Program-made: the position numbers and the translations under genes
NCBI RefSeq assembly: GCF_009720145.1
Contig: NZ_CP046252.1
Coordinates: forward strand, 1,302,001 to 1,366,000
Source: Sphingobium sp. CAP-1
GTDB lineage: Bacteria; Pseudomonadota; Alphaproteobacteria; Sphingomonadales; Sphingomonadaceae
Direction: 5' to 3'
DNA length: 64,000 nucleotides
The notes under the pieces: generated by a model
The model's input: only the letters and a program-made list of their open reading frames with translations
What the model was told of the DNA's origin: nothing
Databases searched by the model: none
Shown: one piece after another, positions 1-6,641 of the stretch
How positions within the stretch are numbered: the first letter of the stretch is position 1
Layout: every line of letters begins with the position of its first letter

Positions 1-1172
1 TCGATACCGTGACCCAGAATCAGGCACAGGTCGCATCGTCGCAGGCCAGTGTCACGCAGGCGCAGGCGCAGGTCGCGCTGGCGAAGGCGACGCTCGACCG
101 GCAGGAGACTGTGTTCCGGCTGTCGGGCGGCCGGGTGCCGGCAAAAACCGAACTGGATGCCGCCCGCGCCGACTATCAGGGCGCGATCGCCAATTTGCGG
201 GCGGCGCAGGCACAGGTAAATGTGTCGCGCGCGCAATTGTCCACTGCCCAGACCAACCTGTCGATCGCCCAGATCGTGTCACCGGTGAACGGCGTCGTGC
301 TGTCGCGCGACATCGAGCCGGGCCAGACCGTCGCCGCTTCGCTGAACGCGCCGGTGCTGTTCACCCTGGCCGAGGATCTGACCCAGATGGAGGTCGAAGT
401 GTCGGTGGACGAGGCCGATGTCGGACAGGTGAAGGAAGGCCAGACCGCCAGTTTCGCGGTCGATGCCTTCCCCGGCCGCACCTTCCCGGCAAAGGTCACG
501 CGGGTCAATGTCGGGTCGAACGCGAGCAGTTCGTCCTCCTCATCGACCACCAGCACGACCAGCAGCACCGGCACGGTGGTCGCCTATACCGCCGTGCTGT
601 CGGTCGACAATCGCGACGAAACGCTGCGCCCCGGCATGACCGCGACGGCCGACATCGTGACGCAGGAACTGCATGACGTGCTGCTCGTCCCCAACAGCGC
701 GCTGCGCTTCAAGCCCAGCACACAGGCGCAGGGCGGCGGCATCACCAGCGTCCTGCCCGGCCCCGGCCGGATGCGGCGCGGCGGCGCGCAGCGGCAGGTC
801 AATTTCGGCGCGGGCAGCAGCCAGACCGTCTATATCGTCGGCGAGGACGGCAATCCCAGGGCGGTGCAGGTGATCGTCGGCGCCAGCGACGGATCGCGCA
901 CGGTCGTCACCGGCGGCGATCTCAAGGCCGGGATGCGGGTTATCACCGGCCAGCTTGCCGCCGGCCAGCAAGCCCCGGCCGAGGACCAGAAGGACGATCA
1001 AAAGGCGGGACAGGCCGACAGCAAGGCCAGCGATCGCCGCAACAATCCGTCGGCGGATGGCAGTCCGGCCAGCGTCCGCACGCTGGGCAATTCGGGCGAC
1101 GGCGCGCCCGACACTGCGCCGGTCGCGCCCGCCACCGGATCGCGCGGCACCGGCCGGCAGAGCGGAAGCTGA
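1..1172 (+). CDS. MacA-like efflux periplasmic adaptor subunit, 5' truncated by window edge
   Basis: Periplasmic adaptor (membrane fusion protein) that links the inner-membrane MacB-type transporter just downstream to an outer-membrane TolC-type channel. The frame is open from the first bases, so the N-terminus lies outside the window. The visible part begins in the alpha-helical hairpin (Ala/Gln-rich heptads, about 75 residues), followed by the second lipoyl half-motif (SPVNGVVLSRDIEPGQTV), the beta-barrel and the membrane-proximal domain. Two oddities: a Ser/Thr-only linker (about residues 172-187 of the visible part) and a hydrophilic C-terminal tail of about 65 residues rich in Gln, Asp and Ala. 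The stop lies 5 bp before the MacB ATPase ATG, so the three genes form one operon. Family assignment is firm; the exported substrate is unknown. Confidence 0.9.
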   Translation, partial: DTVTQNQAQVASSQASVTQAQAQVALAKATLDRQETVFRLSGGRVPAKTELDAARADYQGAIANLRAAQAQVNVSRAQLSTAQTNLSIAQIVSPVNGVVLSRDIEPGQTVAASLNAPVLFTLAEDLTQMEVEVSVDEADVGQVKEGQTASFAVDAFPGRTFPAKVTRVNVGSNASSSSSSSTTSTTSSTGTVVAYTAVLSVDNRDETLRPGMTATADIVTQELHDVLLVPNSALRFKPSTQAQGGGITSVLPGPGRMRRGGAQRQVNFGAGSSQTVYIVGEDGNPRAVQVIVGASDGSRTVVTGGDLKAGMRVITGQLAAGQQAPAEDQKDDQKAGQADSKASDRRNNPSADGSPASVRTLGNSGDGAPDTAPVAPATGSRGTGRQSGS

Positions 1173-1177
1173 TCGCC

Positions 1178-1891
1178 ATGGCGTCTGTCCTTGCTGACGA
1201 TCCCATCATCTCCCTGCGCGGCGTGACCAAAATCTATGGTGAGGGGCCAACCGCCTTTCAGGCGCTGAAGGGCATCGACCTCGACATTGCGCAGGGCGAT
1301 TTCGTCGCGGTCATGGGTCCGTCCGGCTCCGGCAAATCCACGACGATGAACATCCTCGGCTGCCTCGACGTGCCATCGGGCGGGGAATTTCTGTTCAAGG
1401 GCCGCCATGTCGAAACGCTCGACCGCGACCAGCGCGCGCTGCTGCGCCGCCGCTATCTGGGCTTCGTGTTTCAGGGCTTCAACCTGCTGTCGCGAACGAC
1501 CGCACTGGAAAATGTCGAACTGCCCCTGCTCTATCGCGGCGAGGACAAGAAGGCCCGCTATGACATGGGCATGGCCGCGCTGGACAAGGTTGGCCTGAAG
1601 GATTGGTGGGATCACACGCCGGCGGAACTGTCGGGCGGGCAGCAACAGCGCGTCGCCATCGCCCGCGCCATCGTCACCCATCCCGCCGTGCTGCTGGCCG
1701 ACGAGCCGACCGGCAATCTCGATTCGGAACGGTCGGTGGAGATCATGCAATTACTGACCGACCTCAACCGCAACAGCGGCATCACCGTGCTGATGGTGAC
1801 GCATGAGCCGGACATGGCCGCCTTCGCCCGCACCATCGTCCATTTCAAGGACGGGCATGTCGAACGGATCGAACAGGGAGTGGCGGCGTGA
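1178..1891 (+). CDS. MacB-type ABC transporter ATP-binding protein
   Basis: Cytoplasmic ATPase of a MacAB/LolCDE-type transporter, 237 aa. Visible motifs are Walker A GPSGSGKST, Q-loop (VFQGFNLL), signature LSGGQQQR, Walker B VLLADEPTGNLDS and the switch histidine in VTHEPD. The typical type VII ABC order and length (220-240 aa) are kept. In E. coli the ATPase and permease are fused in MacB; here they are two genes, with the permease 47 bp downstream. It powers conformational change of the permease, coupling to the adaptor encoded upstream. Substrate cannot be told from sequence; macrolides, lipopeptides or siderophores are possible for the family. Confidence 0.93.
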   Translation: MASVLADDPIISLRGVTKIYGEGPTAFQALKGIDLDIAQGDFVAVMGPSGSGKSTTMNILGCLDVPSGGEFLFKGRHVETLDRDQRALLRRRYLGFVFQGFNLLSRTTALENVELPLLYRGEDKKARYDMGMAALDKVGLKDWWDHTPAELSGGQQQRVAIARAIVTHPAVLLADEPTGNLDSERSVEIMQLLTDLNRNSGITVLMVTHEPDMAAFARTIVHFKDGHVERIEQGVAA

Positions 1892-1938
1892 GGATCGCGA
1901 CTCAAACCTTCTCCTCCAGGGAGGAGGAAAGCTAAGCC

Positions 1939-3144
1939 ATGCTGGGCACCACCATCATCCTCGCCTTCCGCGCGATCAACCGGCACAAGCTGCGCAGTTT
2001 CCTGACCACATTGGGCATCATCATCGGTGTGGCGGCGGTCGTGACCATGGTGACGCTGGGCAATGGCGCCACCGCAGCGGTGCGTGAACAGATCAGTTCG
2101 CTGGGCGCCAATGTGCTGCAACTGCGTCCGGGGCAGGGCTTTGGCCGTGGTGGCGGCGGGCCGCGTCCGCCCGACTTCAAGGAACGCGACCTGACCGCGA
2201 TCGAGAACCAGTTGACCGGCGTGCGCGCCGTCGCCCCGGTGGTGCAATCGAGCGGCACCGCCATCTATGAAGGCAATAACTGGTCCACCACCGTCTATGG
2301 CACCACATCGGCCTATTCGGAGGTGCAGCAGTGGAAGGTCGCCGACGGCCGCCTGTTCCTGCCCGATGAAGAGGAAGCCGGCAAATCCGTCTGCATCATC
2401 GGCAATACGGTGCGCACCAACCTGTTCCAGGGCGCCGAGCCGGTGGGCAAGCGGATGCGGATCAAGGGCGTATCCTGTCAGGTCGTCGGCGTTCTCGCCA
2501 CACGCGGACAGGGCGGCTTTGGCGATCAGGACGATGTCGTCGTGATGCCGATCAAATTCGTGCAGCGCCGCTTCACCGGCGATCGCGACATCAGCCAGAT
2601 CATGGTCGCGGTGGACGACGCCTATGACACCAGCACGGTGCAGGCCAGCCTGGAGGAACTGATGCGCGAACGGCGCAAGATCAAGGCGGGCCAGGAGGAT
2701 AATTTCAACGTTTTCGACACCAAGCAGATCAGCGACACGCTGACCGGCACCACCACCATCCTGACCCAGATCGTCGGCGCGGTGGCGGCCATATCCCTGC
2801 TGGTCGGCGGCATCGGCATCATGAACATCATGCTGGTGTCGGTGACGGAGCGCACGCGCGAAATCGGCATCCGCCTCGCCATCGGCGCGGTCGCGCGCGA
2901 GGTGCTGATGCAGTTTCTGGTGGAGGCGATCGTGCTGTCCTGTCTGGGCGGGCTGATCGGCCTGTTCCTCGCGCTGGTCGCATCGGTCGTGATCGCCCCG
3001 CTGATGCAGGTGCCCTTCCTGTTCGATATCAAGGTGAACATGATCGCCTTCCTCTTTTCGGCGGCGATCGGCGTGGTGTTCGGCTATTTCCCCGCCCGGC
3101 GCGCGGCCGCGCTCAACCCGATCGACGCACTGCGGCACGAATAG
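1939..3144 (+). CDS. MacB-type ABC transporter permease (FtsX/MacB_PCD family)
   Basis: Inner-membrane permease, 401 aa. The N-terminus (MLGTTIILAFRAINRHKLRS) leads into a first membrane helix at about residues 20-45, then a large periplasmic MacB_PCD domain (about 46-275), then three membrane helices in the FtsX domain (about 280-390). The conserved cytoplasmic stretch GIMNIMLVSVTERTREIG and the closing AALNPIDALRHE are diagnostic of the family. It forms the mechanotransmission complex with the ATPase and adaptor upstream. A good Shine-Dalgarno (GGAGGAAAG) precedes the ATG. The end of the gene abuts the conserved upstream element at 3148-3196. Confidence 0.93.
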   Translation: MLGTTIILAFRAINRHKLRSFLTTLGIIIGVAAVVTMVTLGNGATAAVREQISSLGANVLQLRPGQGFGRGGGGPRPPDFKERDLTAIENQLTGVRAVAPVVQSSGTAIYEGNNWSTTVYGTTSAYSEVQQWKVADGRLFLPDEEEAGKSVCIIGNTVRTNLFQGAEPVGKRMRIKGVSCQVVGVLATRGQGGFGDQDDVVVMPIKFVQRRFTGDRDISQIMVAVDDAYDTSTVQASLEELMRERRKIKAGQEDNFNVFDTKQISDTLTGTTTILTQIVGAVAAISLLVGGIGIMNIMLVSVTERTREIGIRLAIGAVAREVLMQFLVEAIVLSCLGGLIGLFLALVASVVIAPLMQVPFLFDIKVNMIAFLFSAAIGVVFGYFPARRAAALNPIDALRHE

Positions 3145-3147
3145 GCT

Positions 3148-3196
3148 GATACATTTTCCGACAAAGGCGGGGGTCGCCCGGCACAGTCCTGCGACA
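3148..3196 (+). promoter_or_regulatory. conserved upstream element, copy A (GATACA-TTTCCGACAAA ... GCACAGNCNTGCGACA)
   Basis: A 49-bp element 56 bp before the small secreted peptide gene. Its first block (18 bp, GATACATTTTCCGACAAA) and second block (16 bp, GCACAGTCCTGCGACA) recur at 3631-3679 with 17/18 and 14/16 identity and the same 15-bp spacer length, whereas the spacer sequence itself differs. Both copies precede genes for exported proteins. It contains repeated CGACA units 33 bp apart, like a direct-repeat site for an OmpR-type response regulator; the regulator identity is inference. Confidence 0.6.
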
Positions 3197-3251
3197 TCCC
3201 CGACATAAAAGTCCTTTCATACCGCCGCCCCGGCGGCCCGGAAGGACGCTC

Positions 3252-3419
3252 ATGAAAGCCATCACCCTCAGCATCGCCAGCAGCGCGCTGGTTCTTGGAC
3301 TCAGCCTCTCCGCTCTGGCCGCCGCGCCCACCACCGGGGCAGCGCCGATCATCGAAGGCAGGGACGCCCCGATCCTGCTCGCGCGCATGGTGGTGACGGC
3401 GACGCCCTTGCCCAACTGA
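3252..3419 (+). CDS. small secreted peptide, function unknown
   Basis: A 55-residue open frame with a clear signal peptide: basic start MKA, hydrophobic core and an Ala-rich cleavage region (LSALAAAP), leaving a mature peptide of roughly 30 residues ending in RMVVTATPLPN. The Shine-Dalgarno (GGAAGGACG) is well placed. It is followed by a strong intrinsic terminator and preceded by the same 49-bp element found before the RcnB-like gene, so it is very likely a genuine transcribed gene. No known family is recognised; the MVVTATPLP ending looks like the conserved part. Confidence 0.65.
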   Translation: MKAITLSIASSALVLGLSLSALAAAPTTGAAPIIEGRDAPILLARMVVTATPLPN

Positions 3420-3441
3420 CTGCCTCCCTCCCTTATCCCGC

Positions 3442-3474
3442 AAGCCTCGCAGCCCTCTCTGCGGGGCTTTTTTG
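3442..3474 (+). terminator. intrinsic terminator of the small peptide gene
   Basis: A 10-bp stem (3443-3452 with 3459-3468, one G-U pair), 6-nt loop and a run of six T at 3468-3473, starting 23 bp after the stop codon. Confidence 0.85.
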
Positions 3475-3598
3475 TGCGCGAAAATGCGAAGCGGAAGGGA
3501 TGCAGGCATTTCACCTGCCCCCGAAATATCTTGCGGCTTCGCCGCGCGGCTCTCTCTACGCCTTTGACCAAGCCATAAAACACTGAAATAACGCTATT

Positions 3599-3616
3599 TC
3601 TGAACGTCCGTTCAGA
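3599..3616. promoter_or_regulatory. perfect 18-bp palindrome, TetR-operator-like
   Basis: TCTGAACG-TC-CGTTCAGA has two perfect 8-bp arms around a 2-bp centre. It lies 14 bp before element copy B and about 130 bp before the RcnB-like gene. Size and symmetry fit a TetR/AcrR-family dimer site. No TetR gene is in the window, so the binder is unknown. Confidence 0.45.
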
Positions 3617-3630
3617 GTAAATCACATTCT

Positions 3631-3679
3631 GATACAATTTCCGACAAACTGGCTCGCCCGCTGGCACAGACTTGCGACA
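3631..3679 (+). promoter_or_regulatory. conserved upstream element, copy B
   Basis: Second copy of the two-block element (GATACAATTTCCGACAAA, 15-bp spacer, GCACAGACTTGCGACA), 65 bp before the RcnB-like gene. The exact preservation of spacing but not of spacer sequence argues for a protein-binding site rather than a recent duplication. Confidence 0.6.
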
Positions 3680-3744
3680 CATGCCGCCTATCTCTGTTTT
3701 CGACGCCACGGAACGGCGCCCGAAACACGGCAAAGGAGCAAGAC

Positions 3745-4200
3745 ATGTTCAGGAAGATCATCATGGCCCTGGCCACCACCACCCTGGTCGCCAGCCCCAT
3801 CATTTCCGCCCAGGCCCAGGCGGCCCCCTATCATAGCGACCAGCAGCGGCAGGAGGTCAGCCGCACCGTCGTCCAGCACAAGGACAATGGTCGCACCGTG
3901 GTCAGGCAGCAGACGGTCGTTCACAAGGATGGTGGCGTTCACAAGGATAATGGCGTTCGCCGGGGCAATGACGTTCGCCAGGATCATGGTTCCCGCAAGG
4001 ACGATCATCGCCGCTGGGCCAAGGGCCAGCGTTTCGACAAGCGCCATGCCACCAACTATCGGGTCGTGAACAATTATCGCGACTATCGCCTGTCGGCCCC
4101 GCCGCGCGGCTATCAGTGGGTCCGGTCGGGCAATGACGCGGTGCTGATCGCGATCACCAGCGGCATCATCGGCGCCGTCGTCGGCAGCGCGATCCGCTAA
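3745..4200 (+). CDS. RcnB family periplasmic protein
   Basis: A 151-aa exported protein. The signal peptide spans about residues 1-26 (IMALATTTLVASPIISAQAQA). The middle is His/Lys/Asp-rich with imperfect repeats (VHKDGGVHKDNGVRRGNDVR). The C-terminal part carries the RcnB family pattern: RRWAKGQRFD, then YRLSAPPRGYQWVRSGNDAV and a final hydrophobic segment. RcnB of E. coli is a periplasmic protein for nickel/cobalt homeostasis; alphaproteobacterial members are diverse and often envelope-stress linked, so metal handling is only a suggestion here. It has its own upstream region with a palindrome (3599-3616) and the shared element (3631-3679). Confidence 0.8.
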   Translation: MFRKIIMALATTTLVASPIISAQAQAAPYHSDQQRQEVSRTVVQHKDNGRTVVRQQTVVHKDGGVHKDNGVRRGNDVRQDHGSRKDDHRRWAKGQRFDKRHATNYRVVNNYRDYRLSAPPRGYQWVRSGNDAVLIAITSGIIGAVVGSAIR

Positions 4201-4472
4201 ATCCTTCCCCGGCCACAAGGCGCGCGGTGTCCCAGGGGTTCCCTCTCCCCCTGGGGCATCCGTGCTGCAACCGGATCAGGCCCGCGCGGGGAAAAAGGGC
4301 GCACATCGCCCGTATCAGACGCCCTTGCCTTTCCCCCGCTTTTCCGCCATAGGCGCGCCTTCGCATCGGCTCCGGGGTGACTCGGCGTCACTGCGAAGCA
4401 TTGAGACGACAGCCGGAGGGGCGTTCCACATGGGGTGGGCGTCAGCGATCGGCCAACAGATGAGGCTTACCC
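4201..4472 (+). other. intergenic leader before rpsF with a stem-loop
   Basis: This 272-bp stretch has no convincing gene. A strong 8-bp stem (4231-4238 with 4248-4255, 9-nt loop) lies 30 bp after the rcnB-like stop and may end that transcript, although it lacks a T run. The rest should hold the rpsF promoter and 5' leader. Ribosomal S6 operons often carry an S6:S18-binding leader structure; I could not draw a convincing one here. Confidence 0.4.
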
Positions 4473-4904
4473 ATGGCTCTTTACGAGCATGTGTTCCTTG
4501 CGCGCCAGGATCTGGCACAGGCGCAGGTGGATGCACTGGCGGAAACCGCCACCAAGATCGTCGAGGAAAACGCTGGCAAAGTGACCAAGGTGGAAACCTG
4601 GGGTCTGCGTTCGCTCGCCTACAAGATCGCCAAGAACCGCAAGGCGCACTATGTGATGCTGAACATCGACGCCCCCGCCGGCGTCGTCGCGGAACTGGAG
4701 CGTCAGACCCAGATCAACGAGGACATCATCCGTTACATGACCGTCAAGGTCGATGAACTGGAAACCGGCCCGTCGGTGATGATGCGCAAGCAGGAACGCT
4801 CGGAACGTGGCGACCGTGGTCCCCGTGGCGATCGTGGTCCCCGTGGCGATCGCGAAGATCGTGGCCCGCGCCGCGACCGCGAAGAAGCCACCGCTGGCGA
4901 ATAA
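4473..4904 (+). CDS. rpsF: 30S ribosomal protein S6
   Basis: Small-subunit protein that binds the central domain of 16S rRNA as a heterodimer with S18, encoded next. The N-terminus MALYEHVFLARQDLAQAQVD and the core (VETWGLRSLAYKIAKNRKAHY) are typical S6. The 143-aa length exceeds the about 95-aa core because of a charged C-terminal tail (about residues 108-143) built of tandem RGDRGP units, encoded by an imperfect 18-bp DNA repeat at about 4809-4850. Such tails are common in alphaproteobacterial S6. First gene of the rpsF-rpsR-rplI operon. Confidence 0.97.
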   Translation: MALYEHVFLARQDLAQAQVDALAETATKIVEENAGKVTKVETWGLRSLAYKIAKNRKAHYVMLNIDAPAGVVAELERQTQINEDIIRYMTVKVDELETGPSVMMRKQERSERGDRGPRGDRGPRGDREDRGPRRDREEATAGE

Positions 4905-4917
4905 GGAGATCTGAAAC

Positions 4918-5142
4918 ATGGCACGCCCGTTTTTCCGCCGCCGCAAGAGCTGCCCCTTCGCCGCCAAGGATGCGCCGAAGATCGATTATAAGGACGTTCG
5001 TCTGCTCCAGGGCTTCGTGTCCGAGCGCGGCAAGATCGTCCCCAGCCGCATCACGGCCGTTTCGGCCAAGAAGCAGCGCGAACTGGCTTCGGCCATCAAG
5101 CGCGCCCGTCACCTGGGCCTCCTGCCCTACATCGTGAAGTAA
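4918..5142 (+). CDS. rpsR: 30S ribosomal protein S18
   Basis: A 74-aa protein with the family's usual length and the sequence RPFFRRRKSCPF at the start, DYKDVRLLQGFVSERGKI in the middle and KRARHLGLLPYIVK at the end. It pairs with S6 in the 30S platform. It starts 13 bp after rpsF with a good Shine-Dalgarno (AAGGAG) and is followed 14 bp later by rplI. Confidence 0.98.
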   Translation: MARPFFRRRKSCPFAAKDAPKIDYKDVRLLQGFVSERGKIVPSRITAVSAKKQRELASAIKRARHLGLLPYIVK

Positions 5143-5156
5143 GGGAGTAGAAACCC

Positions 5157-5756
5157 ATGGAAATCATCCTGCTCGAACGTATCGAGAAGCTGGGCGCCAT
5201 CGGCGACATCGTCACCGTGAAGGACGGCTATGCCCGTAACTTCCTGCTGCCCAACAAGAAGGCGCTGCGCTCCAACAACGCCAACAAGAAGGTGTTCGAA
5301 GCCAACCGCGCGAAGATCGAGGCCGACAACGCCGCTCGCCGCACGGACGCCGAAAAGGCTGCCGAGGGCGTCAACGGCAAGCAGATCGTCCTGATCCGCC
5401 AGTCGTCCAACGCCGGCCACCTTTATGGTTCGGTCGCCGTCCGTGACGTGGTGGAAGCGCTGCACGCCGATGGCGTCACCAACGTCACCAAGGCGATGGT
5501 CGTGCTGGAACGCCCGATCAAGACCCTGGGCGTGTTCGATGTCAAGGTTGCGCTGCACCCCGAAGTCGCCGTCACCATCACGGTGAACGTCGCTCGCTCG
5601 CCCGAAGAGGCCGAGTTGCAGGCGCAGGGCGTGGACGTGATGGCCGACCTGTTCGAAAAGGACGAAGCCGGCTTCACCGAGGACTATGATCCCAACGCGG
5701 AACCCGGCGAAATCGCCGTGGAAGCCGAAGAAGAAGCCCCGGCCGAAGACGCCTGA
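5157..5756 (+). CDS. rplI: 50S ribosomal protein L9
   Basis: Large-subunit protein binding 23S rRNA near the L1 stalk. The N-terminal domain begins MEIILLERIEKLGAIGDIV and contains the L9 signature GYARNFLLPNKKALRS. A long helix joins it to the C-terminal domain, followed by an acidic extension (about residues 165-199, Glu/Ala-rich) that lengthens the protein to 199 aa against about 150 in E. coli; this is usual in sphingomonads. Last gene of the operon, closed by a terminator 26 bp downstream. Confidence 0.97.
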   Translation: MEIILLERIEKLGAIGDIVTVKDGYARNFLLPNKKALRSNNANKKVFEANRAKIEADNAARRTDAEKAAEGVNGKQIVLIRQSSNAGHLYGSVAVRDVVEALHADGVTNVTKAMVVLERPIKTLGVFDVKVALHPEVAVTITVNVARSPEEAELQAQGVDVMADLFEKDEAGFTEDYDPNAEPGEIAVEAEEEAPAEDA

Positions 5757-5781
5757 GCCTTCCACACGGATCAAACGAGAA

Positions 5782-5809
5782 AGCCGCCCCGCAACGGGCG
5801 GCTTTTTTG
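5782..5809 (+). terminator. intrinsic terminator of the rpsF-rpsR-rplI operon
   Basis: GCCGCCC (5783-5789) pairs with GGGCGGC (5796-5802) around a 6-nt loop and is followed by six T. Confidence 0.92.
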
Positions 5810-5921
5810 TTGGAAACTGACCGCGCCGGGTGAATTTCGGACAGGCCGCTTCTTTCCGGCGGATTTCCCATCGTCCCTTCACCGCATCCGTTCATGTCGA
5901 TGCGATGGCGTCACGAAATCG

Positions 5922-5946
5922 GGAACGGCCGCGCCCCATGCGCGTT
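5922..5946 (+). promoter_or_regulatory. candidate sigma-EcfG (general stress response) promoter
   Basis: GGAAC at 5922-5926, a 16-bp spacer and CGTT at 5943-5946 match the alphaproteobacterial EcfG consensus GGAAC-N16/17-CGTT. The ATG of the next gene begins at 5955, only 8 bp after CGTT, which would give a leaderless or nearly leaderless mRNA. Confidence 0.6.
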
Positions 5947-5954
5947 CATGGCAT

Positions 5955-6284
5955 ATGAAAGACCGTTCCCTGATCGAACGACTGGCCCGCCATCTGGCGG
6001 GGCCGCAGCCGGATAGCTGGCCCGCGCGGGTCGAGGATGCGGCGAGCATCCTCGCCATCCTGAAGGAACCCGACGGCGCCATGCGCGCGGCCGGCGATGC
6101 GGCCGGCTGGCGCGCGATGATCGACACGGCACTGCGTGGCCGCTGGTCCCTGCCCCAGCAATCGGGCGGGGAATCGGCGGACGGCGCGGACGAGGAAGGC
6201 GAGTTCAGCCTGTCGCCGCAGGCCGTGGGCGACGACAGTGCCGATTGGGTGCATCTTCATCACGGGCAGGAGAAAGGGTCATGA
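5955..6284 (+). CDS. conserved-looking hypothetical protein
   Basis: 109 aa, no known family recognised. It starts MKDRSLIERLARHLAGPQPD, has an Ala-rich helical middle (EDAASILAILKEPDGAMRAA) and an acidic C-terminal third that ends HLHHGQEKGS. No signal peptide or membrane segment is seen, so it is probably cytoplasmic. The stop overlaps the ATG of the next small gene (ATGA), so the two are translationally coupled. An EcfG-type promoter ends 8 bp before the ATG and no Shine-Dalgarno is visible, in keeping with a leaderless transcript. A role in the general stress response is inference from the promoter. Confidence 0.65.
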   Translation: MKDRSLIERLARHLAGPQPDSWPARVEDAASILAILKEPDGAMRAAGDAAGWRAMIDTALRGRWSLPQQSGGESADGADEEGEFSLSPQAVGDDSADWVHLHHGQEKGS

Positions 6285-6517
6285 AGGGGCTGCTGAAACT
6301 GGCCATCGTCACCGGGCTTGGCGCGATTGCGGTCAAGGGCGCGATCAAGGGCTGGCGCGAATGGATGGGCGACGACAAGAGCGCCGACGGGCGTTACGCC
6401 AACGGCTTCATCCGCGACGCCGGGCCGCAACAGGGCATCGACCCGCAGGACTGGGATATGGTCGACGAACAATCCGACGAGAGCTTTCCCGCCAGCGATC
6501 CCCCCGGCAACTATTAG
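6281..6517 (+). CDS. small membrane-anchored protein with ESFPASDPP motif
   Basis: 78 aa. An N-terminal hydrophobic helix (MKGLLKLAIVTGLGAIAVKG) is followed by a soluble tail ending SDESFPASDPPGNY. The D/E-ESFPASDPP motif recurs at the C-terminus of many small alphaproteobacterial proteins of unknown function. Start chosen at 6281 because it overlaps the previous stop (ATGA) and is preceded by GGAGAAAGG; an in-frame ATG at 6245 has no such support. Co-transcribed with the preceding gene from the EcfG-type promoter. Confidence 0.7.
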   Translation: MKGLLKLAIVTGLGAIAVKGAIKGWREWMGDDKSADGRYANGFIRDAGPQQGIDPQDWDMVDEQSDESFPASDPPGNY

Positions 6518-6577
6518 GAACGGTTTGCGATCAGTCGGATCACGCGCCGGTCCATCGGCACACTTCCTTGCTCCCCC

Positions 6578-6603
6578 GCTGCGCGCCCTCTATGAGGCGC
6601 AGC
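6578..6603. other. stem-loop before the DUF808 gene
   Basis: GCTGCGC (6578-6584) pairs with GCGCAGC (6597-6603) around a 12-nt loop, 38 bp before the next start codon. No T run follows; it may be a weak terminator for the stress genes or a leader structure. Confidence 0.35.
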
Positions 6604-6641
6604 CAGGGGCGTTACCGCCCGCAACAGGGGAATGAAACACT

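Noticed and set aside
4201..4472. S6:S18-binding regulatory leader of rpsF
   Set aside because: Expected from other bacteria, but I could not draw a structure with the needed conserved features by eye. A covariance-model search would decide.
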